Shown in pieces: positions 1 through 9,028 of a stretch of 64,000 nucleotides of DNA (position 1 is its first letter; each line of letters begins with the position of its first letter). The stretch spans positions 310,001 to 374,000 of the forward strand of contig PVWP01000001.1 in NCBI GenBank assembly GCA_003003925.1. The letters run 5' to 3'. The position numbers and the translations under genes are program-made. The notes beneath the pieces were generated by a model. The model was not told the DNA's origin, made no database searches, and was given only the letters and a program-made list of their open reading frames with translations. Origin of the DNA: Aphanothece cf. minutissima CCALA 015. GTDB taxonomy: Bacteria > Cyanobacteriota > Cyanobacteriia > PCC-6307 > Cyanobiaceae.

Positions 1-2
1 AG

Positions 3-173
3 TCGCCCGCCAACCACCCCGACCTCCTGTGCCTGCGGGCCCGCCGCATCACGATCACCACCGACCCGCCCCAGCGGCTGGTGATCGACGGCGAGATGGT
101 CGAGGCCGACCCGGTCACCTTCACCTGCCTGCCCGGCGCCCTGACGGTGTTCGCGCCGCTGCCGCCACCGTGA
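3..173 (+). CDS. C-terminal fragment of a YegS/DAGK-like lipid kinase (cut by window edge)
   Basis: Only the last 56 codons lie inside the window, and the frame is open to the left edge. The visible residues include RITITTDPP, VIDGEMVEA and CLPGALTVFAP. These resemble the C-terminal beta-sandwich of YegS/BmrU-type diacylglycerol or sphingosine kinase-like proteins, where a 'DGE' segment and an 'LxVxxP' tail are typical. Such enzymes phosphorylate lipid hydroxyls with ATP, but the catalytic GGDGT region would lie upstream, outside the window, so activity cannot be judged. The stop is 10 bases before the ATG of the metallophosphoesterase on the same strand, so the two are probably co-transcribed. 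The family call is inferred from this short tail. Confidence 0.55.
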   Translation, partial: SPANHPDLLCLRARRITITTDPPQRLVIDGEMVEADPVTFTCLPGALTVFAPLPPP

Positions 174-183
174 ACGGACGTCC

Positions 184-1722
184 ATGAACCTGGCCACCGA
201 GGCGGGCGTCGCCACCAAGATCCGCCGCATGGCCGACCGGGTGCGCTGGGGCCATCCCGCCTTCGCCCGCCATGGCATCGACCCCTGCCGCCTGGCGATC
301 GCGGGCGATCCGGACACCCCCGAGGCCTTCTCCTTCCTCGTGCTCGGCGACAGCGGCACCGGGCTGCATCGCCGCGCCACCCCCCAGCGGCGCGTGGCGG
401 AGCAACTGCTCGCCCATGGCGCCGATGCCCGCTTCCTGCTCCACACCGGCGACGTCGTCTACCCGGTGGGCTCCAGCGAGCAGTACCCCGACAACTTCAT
501 CCGTCCCTACCGGGAGTGGATCGTCGGCGGCGAGGACTGGCGGCGGCTGCGCTACGACCAGCTCGTCTTCCGGGTGCCGTTCCTGCCGGTGCTCGGCAAC
601 CACGACTACTACGACCTGCCCTTGCCGCTCGGGGTGCTGGCTGGCCTCACGGCACCGCCGCGCCGGCTGCTGCGCCGCTGGATCCAGCTGGATGTGGGCT
701 GGCACGGCTCCTACGTGGGCCAGGCCTGGGCCCGCGCCTTCCTCGATGGGCTGGCGGCCGTGCCCGAGGCCGGGCTGGAGGAGCACCTGGCCCGCACCCG
801 TACCGCCACGGTGGACGGGGCCCGCTGCCTGCTCTACCGCCCCGGCGCCTTCACCCGCCTGCCCCATCGGCACTACACCTTCCGCTGGGCCGGCCTCGAT
901 GTGTTCGCCCTCGACTCCAACACCTTCAACCAGCCCCTGCCCGCCGGCGACGACGGCGGGGAGCTGCGCCGGCGGCGCCAGCAGCTCGACGCCGAGCGCG
1001 CCGCCCTGGTGCTCTCCCTTGGTCCCCTCGACGGCGACGAGGACGCCCGCGACGACCGGGCCGCCAAGGCCGAGCAGCTCGACGAGCAGATCCGGGACAT
1101 CGACAAGCAGCTCGAGAGCGGACCGCCGGCGGTCGACCAGGAGCAGCTCGACTGGTTCGCCGACGCCCTGATCGCCTCCTGGCGCAACCCGAAGGTGCGA
1201 GGCCGGCTACTGGTGCTGCACCATCCCCCCGTCGTCACCGAAGTCAGCAAGTGGGACCAGGGCCAGACCCTGGCGGTGCGCGCCCGGCTGCGCGGCGTGC
1301 TGGATCGCGTCGCCGCCGCCCTCGGCGACCGGCCGGCCGGCCGCCCCCTGATCGATCTGGCCTTCAGCGGCCATGCCCACTGCCTGGAGCTGCTCCACAC
1401 CGGAGACACCGGCCACGGCGACGCCCACATCCCCTGGCTGATCTGCGGCGGCAGCGGCTACAGCCTGCGCCGCCAGCGGCCGGAGGGGCCCGAGCTGCTG
1501 GAGGGTCCGGCGGGCAGCGAGCGGGTCGTGGCCCGCTCCCGCCTGTTCCTCGGCCGCAGCGGCCGGGGCTCCTCCCTGCGTCGCTCCTACTCGGCCCTGC
1601 GGGTCGACGTGGCGGCCGGCAGCCCCCTGACGCTCACGCTCACGCCGCTGGTGGCGGAGAAGGCCGAGGGCCGCTGGCGTCACGGCACCCTCGATCCGAT
1701 CCCGCTGCCAGCGACGGGCTGA
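184..1722 (+). CDS. Calcineurin-like metallophosphoesterase
   Basis: A 512-residue protein carrying the five blocks of the calcineurin-like phosphoesterase fold in order: GDSGTG (D56), HTGDVVY (D90), LGNHDYYD (GNHD at residues 138-141), LHHPP (H346, H347) and SGHAH (H397, H399). These residues bind a dinuclear metal centre and hydrolyse a phosphomonoester or diester; the substrate cannot be told from sequence. It is longer than a minimal domain. The extra length is a charged helical insertion around residues 255-325, rich in Arg, Glu and Asp, between the GNHD and HH blocks. There is no evident signal peptide, so it is probably cytoplasmic. It follows the lipid-kinase fragment closely, which could indicate a shared transcript. 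The ATG at 184 is the first start after that stop. Confidence 0.85.
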   Translation: MNLATEAGVATKIRRMADRVRWGHPAFARHGIDPCRLAIAGDPDTPEAFSFLVLGDSGTGLHRRATPQRRVAEQLLAHGADARFLLHTGDVVYPVGSSEQYPDNFIRPYREWIVGGEDWRRLRYDQLVFRVPFLPVLGNHDYYDLPLPLGVLAGLTAPPRRLLRRWIQLDVGWHGSYVGQAWARAFLDGLAAVPEAGLEEHLARTRTATVDGARCLLYRPGAFTRLPHRHYTFRWAGLDVFALDSNTFNQPLPAGDDGGELRRRRQQLDAERAALVLSLGPLDGDEDARDDRAAKAEQLDEQIRDIDKQLESGPPAVDQEQLDWFADALIASWRNPKVRGRLLVLHHPPVVTEVSKWDQGQTLAVRARLRGVLDRVAAALGDRPAGRPLIDLAFSGHAHCLELLHTGDTGHGDAHIPWLICGGSGYSLRRQRPEGPELLEGPAGSERVVARSRLFLGRSGRGSSLRRSYSALRVDVAAGSPLTLTLTPLVAEKAEGRWRHGTLDPIPLPATG

Positions 1723-1762
1723 TCCGGCGCGGGGCCGGTGCGACGGAGGGGGGCGCAGCGGA

Positions 1763-2410
1763 TCAGCGGTGTTCGATCAGCTCATCGAGCGGGTAGCGCA
1801 CCTTGGCCAGGTCGGCGTACTTGTCGGCCTGATCGCGATACCCGGCGGCGCACACCACGGCACTGCGGTAGGGGGTCGTCTCCAGGCCCAGCAGGCGGTC
1901 GTAGTCGGGGGGCGAAAAGCCCTCGATTGGACAGGTGTCCACCTGCAGCAGGGCGGCGGCGGTCATGAAATTGCCCAGGGCGATGTACACCTGGTTGCTG
2001 GCCCAGCTGGCGATGGCAGCGCTGCGGGGGCCGTCGACCAGATCCTTCTGCATCATCTGCCGGTAGCCCTCCAGCGGCTCCGCCGGCATGCCGCGGGCCG
2101 CACTGGTGGCCTCGATCAGCCGGGTGAGATCGGCCAGCTCGATCGTGCGACGCGCCAGGAACACCACCAGGTGCGAGGCCTCGGTGATCTGGGACTGGTT
2201 CCAGGAATGGGGCCGCAGTTCGGCCCGCAGGGCCGGATCCTCGATCACCAGGAACCTCCAGGGCTGCAGGCCGTAGGAGGAGGGGGTGAGCACCAGCGCC
2301 GCCTCCAGCGCTGCCCAGGTGTCGGCGGGAATGCGGCGGCTGGGGTCGAACTGCTTGGTGGCGTAGCGCCAGCGGAGGGCATCAAGCAGCTCGGTGGAGC
2401 TCAGGGTCAT
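1763..2410 (-). CDS. NAD(P)H nitroreductase family protein (NfsB-like)
   Basis: The 215-residue product starts MTLSSTELLDAL and has family hallmarks: RYATKQFDPSRRIP near the N-terminus, LTPSSYGLQPWRF (FMN binding and dimer interface) around residues 40-52, and a C-terminal AAGYRDQADKYA segment. Proteins like this are FMN-dependent dimers that reduce nitroaromatics, quinones or flavins with NAD(P)H; many are annotated NAD(P)H-dependent oxidoreductase. An in-frame upstream extension to 2572 exists, but it would run into the divergent methyltransferase and looks non-coding, so the ATG at 2410 is preferred. About 130 bases separate it from the divergent gene, and both promoters should lie there. 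The physiological substrate is unknown. Confidence 0.85.
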   Translation of the reverse strand: MTLSSTELLDALRWRYATKQFDPSRRIPADTWAALEAALVLTPSSYGLQPWRFLVIEDPALRAELRPHSWNQSQITEASHLVVFLARRTIELADLTRLIEATSAARGMPAEPLEGYRQMMQKDLVDGPRSAAIASWASNQVYIALGNFMTAAALLQVDTCPIEGFSPPDYDRLLGLETTPYRSAVVCAAGYRDQADKYADLAKVRYPLDELIEHR

Positions 2411-2541
2411 GGCCGGGCAGCGCGGTGACGGAAGGTGTCGAGCGGAACTTAAGCGGGGGCGGCCCGTTCCGCCGGTGATCTCCGATGCCCCCGCTGGGGA
2501 CCGGGGGCAGGTGTAGACCGGCAACGCCCCGCCCCGCCTCG

Positions 2542-3561
2542 ATGGACCCCAGCGCGGATCTCTCCGGCCCATTCCTGCAGCTCGCCTGCGGCAACTGGGT
2601 GACCCAGATGCTGAACGTGGCCGCCGAGCTGGCGATCGCCGACCAACTGGCGGCCGCCGGCCCCGAAGGCCTGACGGCCGAGGAGCTCGCTGGCCGCTGC
2701 GGCGCCGACGGCGAATCCCTGTTCCGGCTGCTGCGGGGTCTGGCCAGCCTGGGCGTGTTCGCCGAGAGCGGCAGCCAGCCGCGCCGCTTCGTGCTCACCC
2801 CCCTGGCCGAACTGCTGCGCAGCGACCACCCCGGCTCCCTGCGCCAGTTCGTGCGCATGCTCGGCGGCGAGCACTACGACGCCTGGACCGACCTGCTCCA
2901 CAGCGTCCGCAGCGGCGAGAGCGCCTTCCGCCACCATTTCGGCGAGCCGGTCTTCGACTGGTACGGCCACAACCCCGACCGTGGCGCCATCTTCGACGGC
3001 GCCATGACCGACTTCTCCCGCGTCGAGACGGAGGGTCTTCTGGCGACCTGGGACTTCAGCGACGCCCGCCACCTGATCGATGTGGGAGGCGGCCGCGGCG
3101 GGCTGCTGCAGGCGGTGCTGCGCCAGCACCACCACCTGCGCGGCACCCTCTTCGACCAGCCGGCGGTGGTGGCGCCGGTGACGGTGCCGCCGGAACTGGA
3201 GGGACGCTTCAGCATCGCCGGCGGTGATTTCTTCGCCGGCGTGCCGGCCGGCGGCGACACCTACCTGCTCAAGCACATCCTCCACGACTGGGGCGATGAC
3301 GCCTGCCTGACGATCCTGGGCCACATCCGCGCCGGCCTCGCCCCGGGCGGGCGGCTGCTGATCCTTGAGCAGGTGATCCCCCCGGGCAACGATCCGGCCC
3401 CGGGCAAGCTGCTCGATCTGAACATGCTGGTGATGACCGAGGGCGGCCGGGAGCGCACCCCCACGGAGTACGGCCAGCTGCTGGAGCGCGCCGGCCTGCG
3501 CCTGGCGGGGATCCACCCGACCCCGTCACCGGTCGCCGTGGTGGAGGCGGTGGCGGCCTGA
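2542..3561 (+). CDS. SAM-dependent O-methyltransferase (family 2, plant/hydroxyneurosporene type)
   Basis: A 339-residue enzyme with a winged-helix dimerisation region at the N-terminus (residues about 15-100, including LAIADQLAAAGPEGLTAEEL) and a Rossmann methyltransferase core. The SAM-binding glycine motif is DVGGGRGG at residues 180-187. The LKHILHDWGDDACL block contains the His-Asp pair typical of this family's catalytic region, followed by GGRLLILEQVIPPG. Relatives methylate hydroxyl groups of phenolics, carotenoids or polyketides; the substrate here is unknown. The ATG at 2542 gives the family-typical N-terminus, and an upstream start at 2485 would add an atypical segment. It diverges from the nitroreductase gene and is not in an obvious pathway cluster. 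Confidence 0.85.
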   Translation: MDPSADLSGPFLQLACGNWVTQMLNVAAELAIADQLAAAGPEGLTAEELAGRCGADGESLFRLLRGLASLGVFAESGSQPRRFVLTPLAELLRSDHPGSLRQFVRMLGGEHYDAWTDLLHSVRSGESAFRHHFGEPVFDWYGHNPDRGAIFDGAMTDFSRVETEGLLATWDFSDARHLIDVGGGRGGLLQAVLRQHHHLRGTLFDQPAVVAPVTVPPELEGRFSIAGGDFFAGVPAGGDTYLLKHILHDWGDDACLTILGHIRAGLAPGGRLLILEQVIPPGNDPAPGKLLDLNMLVMTEGGRERTPTEYGQLLERAGLRLAGIHPTPSPVAVVEAVAA

Positions 3562-3576
3562 GCGCGGGCCCCGGCG

Positions 3577-3771
3577 TCACACCAGCAGGCCGAGCACCAG
3601 GGCGATGGCCCCACCGATGGGGCCGAAGAAGAAGAAGCTGCCCATCGCCGCGGCCAGCTCGCGGTCGTGGCGGGTGTACAGCTGCAGCACCAGCACGTAG
3701 CTCAGGCCGGTGCTGAGCACGAAGCCCGCCAAGCCGAACAGCAACCCCCGTCCCAGCCGTTTCCAGCGCAT
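3577..3771 (-). CDS. Small two-helix membrane protein, cyanobacterial type
   Basis: A 64-residue protein with a basic N-terminus (MRWKRLGRG) and two hydrophobic segments, LLFGLAGFVLSTGLSYVLVL and FFFFGPIGGAIALVLGLLV. A short charged linker containing YTRHDREL joins them. This pattern of a Tyr-Thr-Arg linker followed by a Gly-Pro-Ile-Gly turn is like small uncharacterised membrane proteins of picocyanobacteria. No enzymatic residues are evident. A longer in-frame version starting at 3966 would overlap moaB, so the ATG at 3771 is chosen. The gene lies convergent to the methyltransferase and divergent from moaB. The function is not known. Confidence 0.65.
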   Translation of the reverse strand: MRWKRLGRGLLFGLAGFVLSTGLSYVLVLQLYTRHDRELAAAMGSFFFFGPIGGAIALVLGLLV

Positions 3772-3864
3772 CCCCGGGGGCTCCGCTTGGCCTGCTTTCC
3801 TCAACAGGCAGTGTGCCAGAGGCGTTCCACGCCCTAGCGTCGGAGCCAGCCCAGCCCCGGATCC

Positions 3865-4365
3865 GTGAGCCTTTCCATCGCCCTGCTCACGGTCTCCGAC
3901 ACCCGCACCCTCGCCGACGACGCCTCGGGCCATGCCCTCCAGCAGCGGCTGGAAGCGGCCGGCCACCGGCTGGTGGAGCGCACCCTGGTGCCCGATGACC
4001 GCTACCGCATCCGGGCCGAGCTGAGCCGCTGGATCGCCGACCCCGCCGTGCAGGTGGTGATCAGCTCCGGCGGCACCGGCCTCACCGGCCGCGACGGCAC
4101 CCCCGAGGCCGTCGCGCCCCTTCTCGACAAGACCATCGAGGGCTTCGGCGAACTGTTCCGGGTGCTCTCCTTCGAGACGATCGGCACCAGCACCCTGCAG
4201 AGCCGCGCCCTGGCCGGGGTGGCCAACGGCACGGTGGTGTTCGTGCTGCCCGGCTCCCTCGATGCGGTGTCCACCGCCTGGGACCGGCTGATCCGCGCCC
4301 AGCTCGACGCCACCACCCGCCCCTGCAACCTGGTGCAGCTGCTGCCACGGCTCACGGAAACCTGA
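3865..4365 (+). CDS. moaB: Molybdenum cofactor biosynthesis protein B
   Basis: A 166-residue MoaB/MogA-family protein, the usual length. It begins [14 protein letters not shown] and contains [16 protein letters not shown] (the conserved molybdopterin-binding SGGTG block, near residues 56-72) and [11 protein letters not shown] near the C-terminus. This family adenylylates molybdopterin to prepare it for molybdate insertion. The predicted start is GTG at 3865. The stop overlaps the MscS start as TGATG, suggesting translational coupling, although the two products are functionally unrelated. Other cofactor genes in this window (moaA and mobA near 41 kb) and a molybdopterin oxidoreductase at 35-37 kb make the role coherent. 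Confidence 0.93.
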   Translation: MSLSIALLTVSDTRTLADDASGHALQQRLEAAGHRLVERTLVPDDRYRIRAELSRWIADPAVQVVISSGGTGLTGRDGTPEAVAPLLDKTIEGFGELFRVLSFETIGTSTLQSRALAGVANGTVVFVLPGSLDAVSTAWDRLIRAQLDATTRPCNLVQLLPRLTET

Positions 4366-6116
4366 TGGGGACCCTCCCTCGGTGGCGGACCCGCCCCTGG
4401 TGGCTGGGGGCCCTCGCCCTGCTGCTCAGCGTCGGCCTCTGGTGGCTGGCGCCGGCCGGAGCGGGTGTCGCCGCCCCGGCCGATGGCGGCGGGGCCCGGG
4501 GGGCCGGGACCGGCCCGGCCGACCCGGGGGGCGTGGTGGCCGCCGGCAGTTTCGAACTGGCCAAGGTGAGGATCCTCGGCGTTCCCGCCCTCACCGTGGC
4601 CTCGCCGGTGGTGGGACACCAGGACAATGCCCCCGACGCCCGGCGCCGTGCCGAGGTGATCGAGGGCAACCTGCGCCTCCTCTACGACCCCGAGCACCTC
4701 TGCAGCGAGAGCGAACAGCTGGCCGAGTGGGTGCTGGTGAAGGTGCTGGGGGGCAGCGGCGAGGCCTGTGAGCCCTGGCCGCTCCTGGGCGGGAGCGGGA
4801 ACGCCCCCGGGTCGCTGGTGGTGGAGCGCCGGCAGCTGCCAGGTGGCGATGTGGTGCTGGAGGCCAGGGTGCCGGAACGCTCCGAACCCCTGCCCCTGCT
4901 CACGGTCACCCGGGCCGATGCCAGCCTCAACGGCGTCAGCGCCATGGCCCTGGGGGAACGCTGGCAGAAGCGGCTGCAGAGCCGCCTGCGCCATGCCCGC
5001 CAGGTGATGCAGCCGGCCGATCTGCGCCGCCGCTGGCAGATCACCGTCGCCGTCCAGCTGGCGCTGGCCCTGGTCACCGCCGCCACCCTCTGGCTGTGGC
5101 GCTGGAACCGGCAACGCTGCGCCGCGCTGGTCGGCCGCCGGCTCCCCACCCCTGACCGGGCCCTGGAGCAGCGCCTGCAGCTCCGCCAGGTCTTCGGGCT
5201 GGTGCTGCTGCTGCTGGTGCTGCTGCAGCTGATGGTCATGCTGGCCCTGGGCGTGATGGCCGTCCCCGGCAAGGTGCCCCTGGGGCTGCAGTTGCTGCTC
5301 CAGCCGGTTCACTCCGTGCTCAAGGTGCTGATGGTGGGGCTGGTCGCCCTGCTGGCGCGCTCCCTGGCCACCTTTCTGCTGCACCAGTGGGCCGACGGCG
5401 CCAGGGTGCCGGTGGAGGAGCAGGCCCGCCGGGAGCAGCGCCACCGCAGCCTGCTGCGGGTGAGCCATCGCCTCATCGATCTGGCCTGCATCCTGGTGGC
5501 GGCGGGCTGGATCCTGATCGACATTCCCGGCATCCGCGCCGCCTCCTCCTCCGCGCTGCTGGCCGGCGGCGCCCTGCTGGGCGGCCTGGCGCTGGTGTTC
5601 CAGGGGCTGCTGCGGGACTTCGTCGCCGGCCTCGCCGTGCTGATCGAAGACCGCTACGCCATCGGCGACTGGGTGGAGATCGATGGCCTCGAGGGCGACG
5701 TGGTGGATGTGGGCGTGCTGAGCACCCAGCTTCACTGCCTCGACCACCGGGTGGCCGTGGTCCAGAACAGCGCCTTCGACCGGGTGGTCAACCACACCAA
5801 GCTGCGCTCCGGGGAAGAGGTGAAGCTGCTGATCTCCCACCGCTGCACCGCCATCGGCCAGGCCCTGGCGGTGGTGGCGGACGAGCTGGCCGCCTTCCAC
5901 GCCGACCCCACCTGGGGACCCCGGCTGCTGGCGCCCCCCCTGCTGCGGGGCGTCAGTGCCACCGGCCCGCTGGGCATCACCGTCAGCGTCCTGCTCACCA
6001 CGGTGACCGGCGAGCAGTGGGCCTGCGCCCGGGAGCTGCAGGGGCGCCTGGTGGCCCGCTTCCAGCGGGAGGGGATCCCCCTGGCCGATGGCCTGGAGCT
6101 GGCCGCCCGGGGCTGA
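4365..6116 (+). CDS. Mechanosensitive ion channel, MscS family
   Basis: A 583-residue membrane protein. An N-terminal hydrophobic segment is followed by a roughly 190-residue soluble region, then several membrane helices from about residue 225 onwards. The pore and beta-domain region is clear: [20 protein letters not shown] is followed by [20 protein letters not shown], a typical MscS pore helix (TM3) and beta-domain signature. Next comes [20 protein letters not shown] and [11 protein letters not shown]. Such channels open under membrane tension to release solutes on hypo-osmotic shock. It is longer than E. coli MscS (286 residues) because of the periplasmic N-terminal domain and extra helices. 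The ATG overlaps the moaB stop. Confidence 0.9.
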   Translation: MGTLPRWRTRPWWLGALALLLSVGLWWLAPAGAGVAAPADGGGARGAGTGPADPGGVVAAGSFELAKVRILGVPALTVASPVVGHQDNAPDARRRAEVIEGNLRLLYDPEHLCSESEQLAEWVLVKVLGGSGEACEPWPLLGGSGNAPGSLVVERRQLPGGDVVLEARVPERSEPLPLLTVTRADASLNGVSAMALGERWQKRLQSRLRHARQVMQPADLRRRWQITVAVQLALALVTAATLWLWRWNRQRCAALVGRRLPTPDRALEQRLQLRQVFGLVLLLLVLLQLMVMLALGVMAVPGKVPLGLQLLLQPVHSVLKVLMVGLVALLARSLATFLLHQWADGARVPVEEQARREQRHRSLLRVSHRLIDLACILVAAGWILIDIPGIRAASSSALLAGGALLGGLALVFQGLLRDFVAGLAVLIEDRYAIGDWVEIDGLEGDVVDVGVLSTQLHCLDHRVAVVQNSAFDRVVNHTKLRSGEEVKLLISHRCTAIGQALAVVADELAAFHADPTWGPRLLAPPLLRGVSATGPLGITVSVLLTTVTGEQWACARELQGRLVARFQREGIPLADGLELAARG

Positions 6117-6551
6117 TCAGGGCGAGCCCATCCCCCGCGGGTCGCGCCAGAGCAGCAGGCCCTCGCGTCGCTGCGCGTGGAAATCCCCCGCCCGGCCATC
6201 ACCCCGGCCGCTGAGGCCCCCGTCCGGGGCGCCGATCACGGTGCCCCCGGCATCGAAGAGCACGCTCATCTGGTCGCAGCACTGGGGCGGCAGGTAGTAC
6301 ACCACCTGGCCCCGGTAGCGGTAGCGCCATACCGTCCGGGGCGGGTTGCCGGGCGGCTGGGCCCGCAGCTGGCCGATCAGCCGCTGCAGCCAGGGCGGGC
6401 CGGGAAGCGCCGATGGCGGCGGGGCCGCGGGGGAGGGGGACGCCAGGGCCGTGGGGGCAAGGGCGCCCATCGCCACGCTGCTCACCACCAGGGCGATGGC
6501 CGCCAGGCCCGCCCCCCGCCACGGCCCGCACCGGGCGGCACTCCCTGCCAT
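6117..6551 (-). CDS. Secreted DUF6970-like protein
   Basis: A roughly 144-residue protein with a signal-peptide-like N-terminus (hydrophobic stretch GLAAIALVVSSVAMGALAP, then an Ala-Ser-Pro rich linker). The C-terminal half holds YRYRGQVVYYLPPQCCDQMS and GAPDGGLSGRGDGRAGDF. The arrangement 'RGxVVYYLPPxCCDQ...APDGGxxGRGDGxxxDF' is what I recall of the DUF6970 family, best known from Bacteroidetes. The paired cysteines and glycine-aspartate loop suggest a small structured extracellular domain; no function is known. The start at Met near 6551 is preferred because it heads the signal peptide; a GTG at 6614 is also open. It is convergent with the MscS gene, and their stop codons abut. Confidence 0.6.
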   Translation of the reverse strand: MAGSAARCGPWRGAGLAAIALVVSSVAMGALAPTALASPSPAAPPPSALPGPPWLQRLIGQLRAQPPGNPPRTVWRYRYRGQVVYYLPPQCCDQMSVLFDAGGTVIGAPDGGLSGRGDGRAGDFHAQRREGLLLWRDPRGMGSP

Positions 6552-6628
6552 CGGTGCCCCCGGGGTGATCGCAGCAGGAAGGCTGCCATGGCCGGCGCCG
6601 GTACGGTGGGGCACGCGGAGGAAGGTTC

Positions 6629-7120
6629 ATGGCTGCAGCGACGCCGGACCACGAGACGTTCATCCGCCAGGCGATCGACCTGTCCCGCAAGGCGGCCCTG
6701 GAGTACGGCACCGGCGGGGCCTTCGGGGCGGTGATCGTGAGAAACGGGGTGGTCATCTCCCAGGGGATGAACCGCGTCGTGGCCAGCCACGACCCCACCT
6801 GGCACGGGGAGATGGAGGCGATCCGGCTGGCCTGCATCACCCTGCAGAGCTTCAAGCTGCCCGGCTGCATCCTCTACACCTCCGCCGAGCCCTGCCCGAT
6901 GTGCATGGCCACCTGCTACTGGGCCGGCATCGAGGAGGTGTACTACGCCGCCACGGTGGAGGACGCCCTCGAATACGGCGACTTCGACGACCGCCCGATC
7001 TACGAGCAGCTGGCCCTGCCCAAGGAGCAGCGCTCCATTCGCCTGACCCAGATCCTGCGGGAGGAGGCGGTGGAGGTCTGGAAGGCCTACCAGGCCCGAC
7101 CCGACCGGATCCGCTACTGA
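6629..7120 (+). CDS. Nucleoside/base deaminase, guanine-deaminase-like
   Basis: A 163-residue zinc deaminase of the cytidine-deaminase fold. The zinc ligands and catalytic glutamate are in HGEMEA (His and Glu) and PCPMC (two Cys). The order 'GGAFGAVIV', 'DPTWHGEMEAIRLAC', 'LYTSAEPCPMC' and 'YWAGIEEVYYA', plus a C-terminal FDDRPIYEQLALP block ending in RIRY, matches the small GuaD guanine deaminase of Bacillus better than TadA. Guanine deaminases hydrolyse guanine to xanthine and ammonia in purine salvage. A strong ribosome-binding site (GGAGGAAGG) lies a few bases before the ATG. Alternatives are another purine or nucleoside deaminase activity, since HGEM replaces the HAEV of the Bacillus enzyme. 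Confidence 0.8.
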   Translation: MAAATPDHETFIRQAIDLSRKAALEYGTGGAFGAVIVRNGVVISQGMNRVVASHDPTWHGEMEAIRLACITLQSFKLPGCILYTSAEPCPMCMATCYWAGIEEVYYAATVEDALEYGDFDDRPIYEQLALPKEQRSIRLTQILREEAVEVWKAYQARPDRIRY

Positions 7121-7157
7121 CGCCCAGCGGCGACGGGCGATCCGGTGGCGGCGGCGC

Positions 7158-7820
7158 TCAGCCGCGGGTGGCGGGCATGGCGCGGAACAGCTGCAGCATC
7201 AGGGCCAGGCCCACCAGGATCGCCGTCAGCGTGAGCCGCTGGCCGCGCCGGCTGCCGGTGCCCTCCAGCCACGGCCCGCACAGCCGACTCACCCCGGGCA
7301 CCAGCCACCAGCCGGTGAGGGCCACACTGCAGACATTGGCCAGCAGCAGGCCGCTGGGGCCGTCCAGCGGCAGGGGCCGGAGCAGCACCCGCAGCAGCTC
7401 CACGGTGGGATAGAGCACCAGCAGCACCAGCAGGTTCACCTTCCAGACGGGCACCCGCTGGCGCCCCGCTTCCCCCAGCCAGCGGGCATAGCCGTCCCAG
7501 TCGCCGGCGCCGGCGTAGCGATACCCCCCGCGCTCGGCGGGGTTGAGGAGGCTCCGCCGCTCCGGACTGTCCATCCAGCCCAGGAAATCGGCCAGGGTGG
7601 CGAAGGTGAGCGCCGACTCGTAGAGCAGCTCGCCGTTGTCGGCCTGGCCCAGGGGGAGGGGCAGACTCTCCGCGACGAAGCCCGGATAGCCGCGGGCCGC
7701 GGTCCGCAGCCGTTCCTCCAGCTCCAGGAAACCGGTTCGGGCCGCCGGCGCGACGCGATGCAGAAACCGGTAGTGGAAGGGTGGGCCCTGGGTGTCGGGA
7801 GCGGATCGCGTCAGAGGCAT
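7158..7820 (-). CDS. Antibiotic-biosynthesis-monooxygenase-like domain with C-terminal membrane helices
   Basis: The 220-residue product joins an N-terminal alpha/beta segment (FHYRFLHRVAPAARTGFLEL, AARGYPGFVAESLP) to a C-terminal membrane part. The N-terminal part resembles the ferredoxin-like ABM fold, seen in small heme-degrading or quinol-monooxygenase-like proteins. The C-terminal part has hydrophobic stretches VWKVNLLVLLVLYPTVELL, GLLLANVCSVALTGWWLVP and TLTAILVGLALMLQLF. This ABM-plus-transmembrane-tail architecture is found in uncharacterised bacterial proteins; no catalytic chemistry is established for it. The start is taken at the ATG at 7820, and an upstream ATG at 7856 is possible. 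It is followed on the same strand by nothing close and preceded by the DUF1350 gene 42 bases upstream, which may share its promoter. Confidence 0.65.
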   Translation of the reverse strand: MPLTRSAPDTQGPPFHYRFLHRVAPAARTGFLELEERLRTAARGYPGFVAESLPLPLGQADNGELLYESALTFATLADFLGWMDSPERRSLLNPAERGGYRYAGAGDWDGYARWLGEAGRQRVPVWKVNLLVLLVLYPTVELLRVLLRPLPLDGPSGLLLANVCSVALTGWWLVPGVSRLCGPWLEGTGSRRGQRLTLTAILVGLALMLQLFRAMPATRG

Positions 7821-7862
7821 CGCAGAGGCTTCGCAGCGGCGCCGGGGTCGGCTCACCTTGCG

Positions 7863-8720
7863 TCATTCTCCGGAGGCGTGCCACGCGGGCTCCTGGTTCA
7901 ACCAGTCGCTGACGGCGGCGACCACCTCCATGTCCGTATGGCCGACGCCCATGATCGCCAGGTGATCACGCGGCTCGAGCCGGATCAGGTGACGGAGCCG
8001 CGGCCCCAGCAGGTCCACGAAGGACGCCACCGTGGCGGTCGCCAGCCGGCTGCCGAAGCCGACGATGGAGGTGAGGTTGAACAGGCGCGAGTTCCCGACG
8101 ATGCAGAAGCTTTCCGACCGTGACGGCAGCACCCGGATCCAGCGATTCAGCAGCTTCTGCAGCAATGGCAGTGGCACGGCGCCCTCCAGGTCCGCCATCA
8201 CCGGGTCAAGCAGCAGGGTGGGCTGGTTGTGGAGAGACTGGTGGTCGAGGGGCTCCGAGGAGAGGGCGGCGATGAGCCGTCCGGCCTGATCGGCGCCGAC
8301 GCAATCGGCCAGGGCTCGCCGCAGGGCATCGAGCTCCAGATCGCTAAGCAGCTCCAGCAGGGCCAGGTACTTGCAGCCGAGGCTGTGGCCGATCCAGGTG
8401 AACGGTTTCCAATCGACGTAGGGGTCGGGCGCATGGCCGAGGCGGGTGGCCAGCTCGGCGAGCTCCCGGCGCAGTTCGTCCTGATAGGCGACCAGACTGA
8501 GGGCGATGGACCAGTGGCGGAAGGAAAAGCGGAATGGCAGGGCCACCAGCGTGTAGCCCTGGGCATGGAGCAGGGACAGGAACCTTCGGTAGAAGACGGT
8601 GGGGAAGGTGCCGAAGAAGGCACCGCCGATGAAGACGACCACACCCCTGGGCCGGGGATGAAGGGCAGCCCAGCAGAAATGCAGCGGCTGAAAATGCAGC
8701 GGCTGAACGGGAAGGGACAT
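7863..8720 (-). CDS. DUF1350 family alpha/beta hydrolase-like protein
   Basis: A 285-residue protein of the DUF1350 family, which occurs mainly in cyanobacteria and plastids. The sequence shows GVVVFIGGAFFGTFPTVFYR (an oxyanion-like glycine turn) and a nucleophile-elbow-like WIGHSLGCKYLALL with Ser in GHSLG. Near the C-terminus DHLAIMGVGHTD could supply the acid and His of a catalytic triad. An alpha/beta-hydrolase fold is likely, but substrate and reaction are unknown. The ATG at 8720 is chosen because the residues before it in the longer frame (to 8855) look non-coding and compositionally different. It lies upstream of and parallel to the monooxygenase-like membrane gene. Confidence 0.8.
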   Translation of the reverse strand: MSLPVQPLHFQPLHFCWAALHPRPRGVVVFIGGAFFGTFPTVFYRRFLSLLHAQGYTLVALPFRFSFRHWSIALSLVAYQDELRRELAELATRLGHAPDPYVDWKPFTWIGHSLGCKYLALLELLSDLELDALRRALADCVGADQAGRLIAALSSEPLDHQSLHNQPTLLLDPVMADLEGAVPLPLLQKLLNRWIRVLPSRSESFCIVGNSRLFNLTSIVGFGSRLATATVASFVDLLGPRLRHLIRLEPRDHLAIMGVGHTDMEVVAAVSDWLNQEPAWHASGE

Positions 8721-9028
8721 CGGTGGTACGCGCTGATCGCTGGGCGCTGTTCTACGACCATGCGGCAGGAGGACAAGCGACCTCGATTGCAGGCCTTCTG
8801 CATGGTCGTGACAGGCCCGAGTCACCTCGAAGACACAACCGTGAGATCGATACATTGCATGTAGAAACTGTCAACTCGGCTCGGACTATTGATTCAGAGT
8901 GCGTCCACAGGCAGGCCCTCGCACAGGGTCCCATCGTCATCGCCAGGATTGACTCGTCCCGGCGTTGCTCGTTCCGGTGTTGTGTGATCTTCCCTGCCTG
9001 CAATTGATCTCCAACATCGAGCACCCCC
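8721..9028. other. Intergenic region, 308 bases, divergent genes on either side
   Basis: No convincing gene is visible. The stretch is less GC-rich than its surroundings, with AT-rich patches around 8850-8900 and 8990-9020, as expected for a region holding the divergent promoters of the DUF1350 gene and the hypothetical gene at 9029. I could not assign a confident -35/-10 pair. Short open frames across it have no recognisable domain and their residue composition looks random. Confidence 0.5.

Noticed and set aside
272..1171. Long open frames inside the metallophosphoesterase gene in other phases and on the other strand
   Set aside because: They have repetitive Arg/Pro/Ala or Ser/Pro composition typical of shifted frames in high-GC DNA and no domain signature, while the frame at 184-1722 has all five phosphoesterase motifs.
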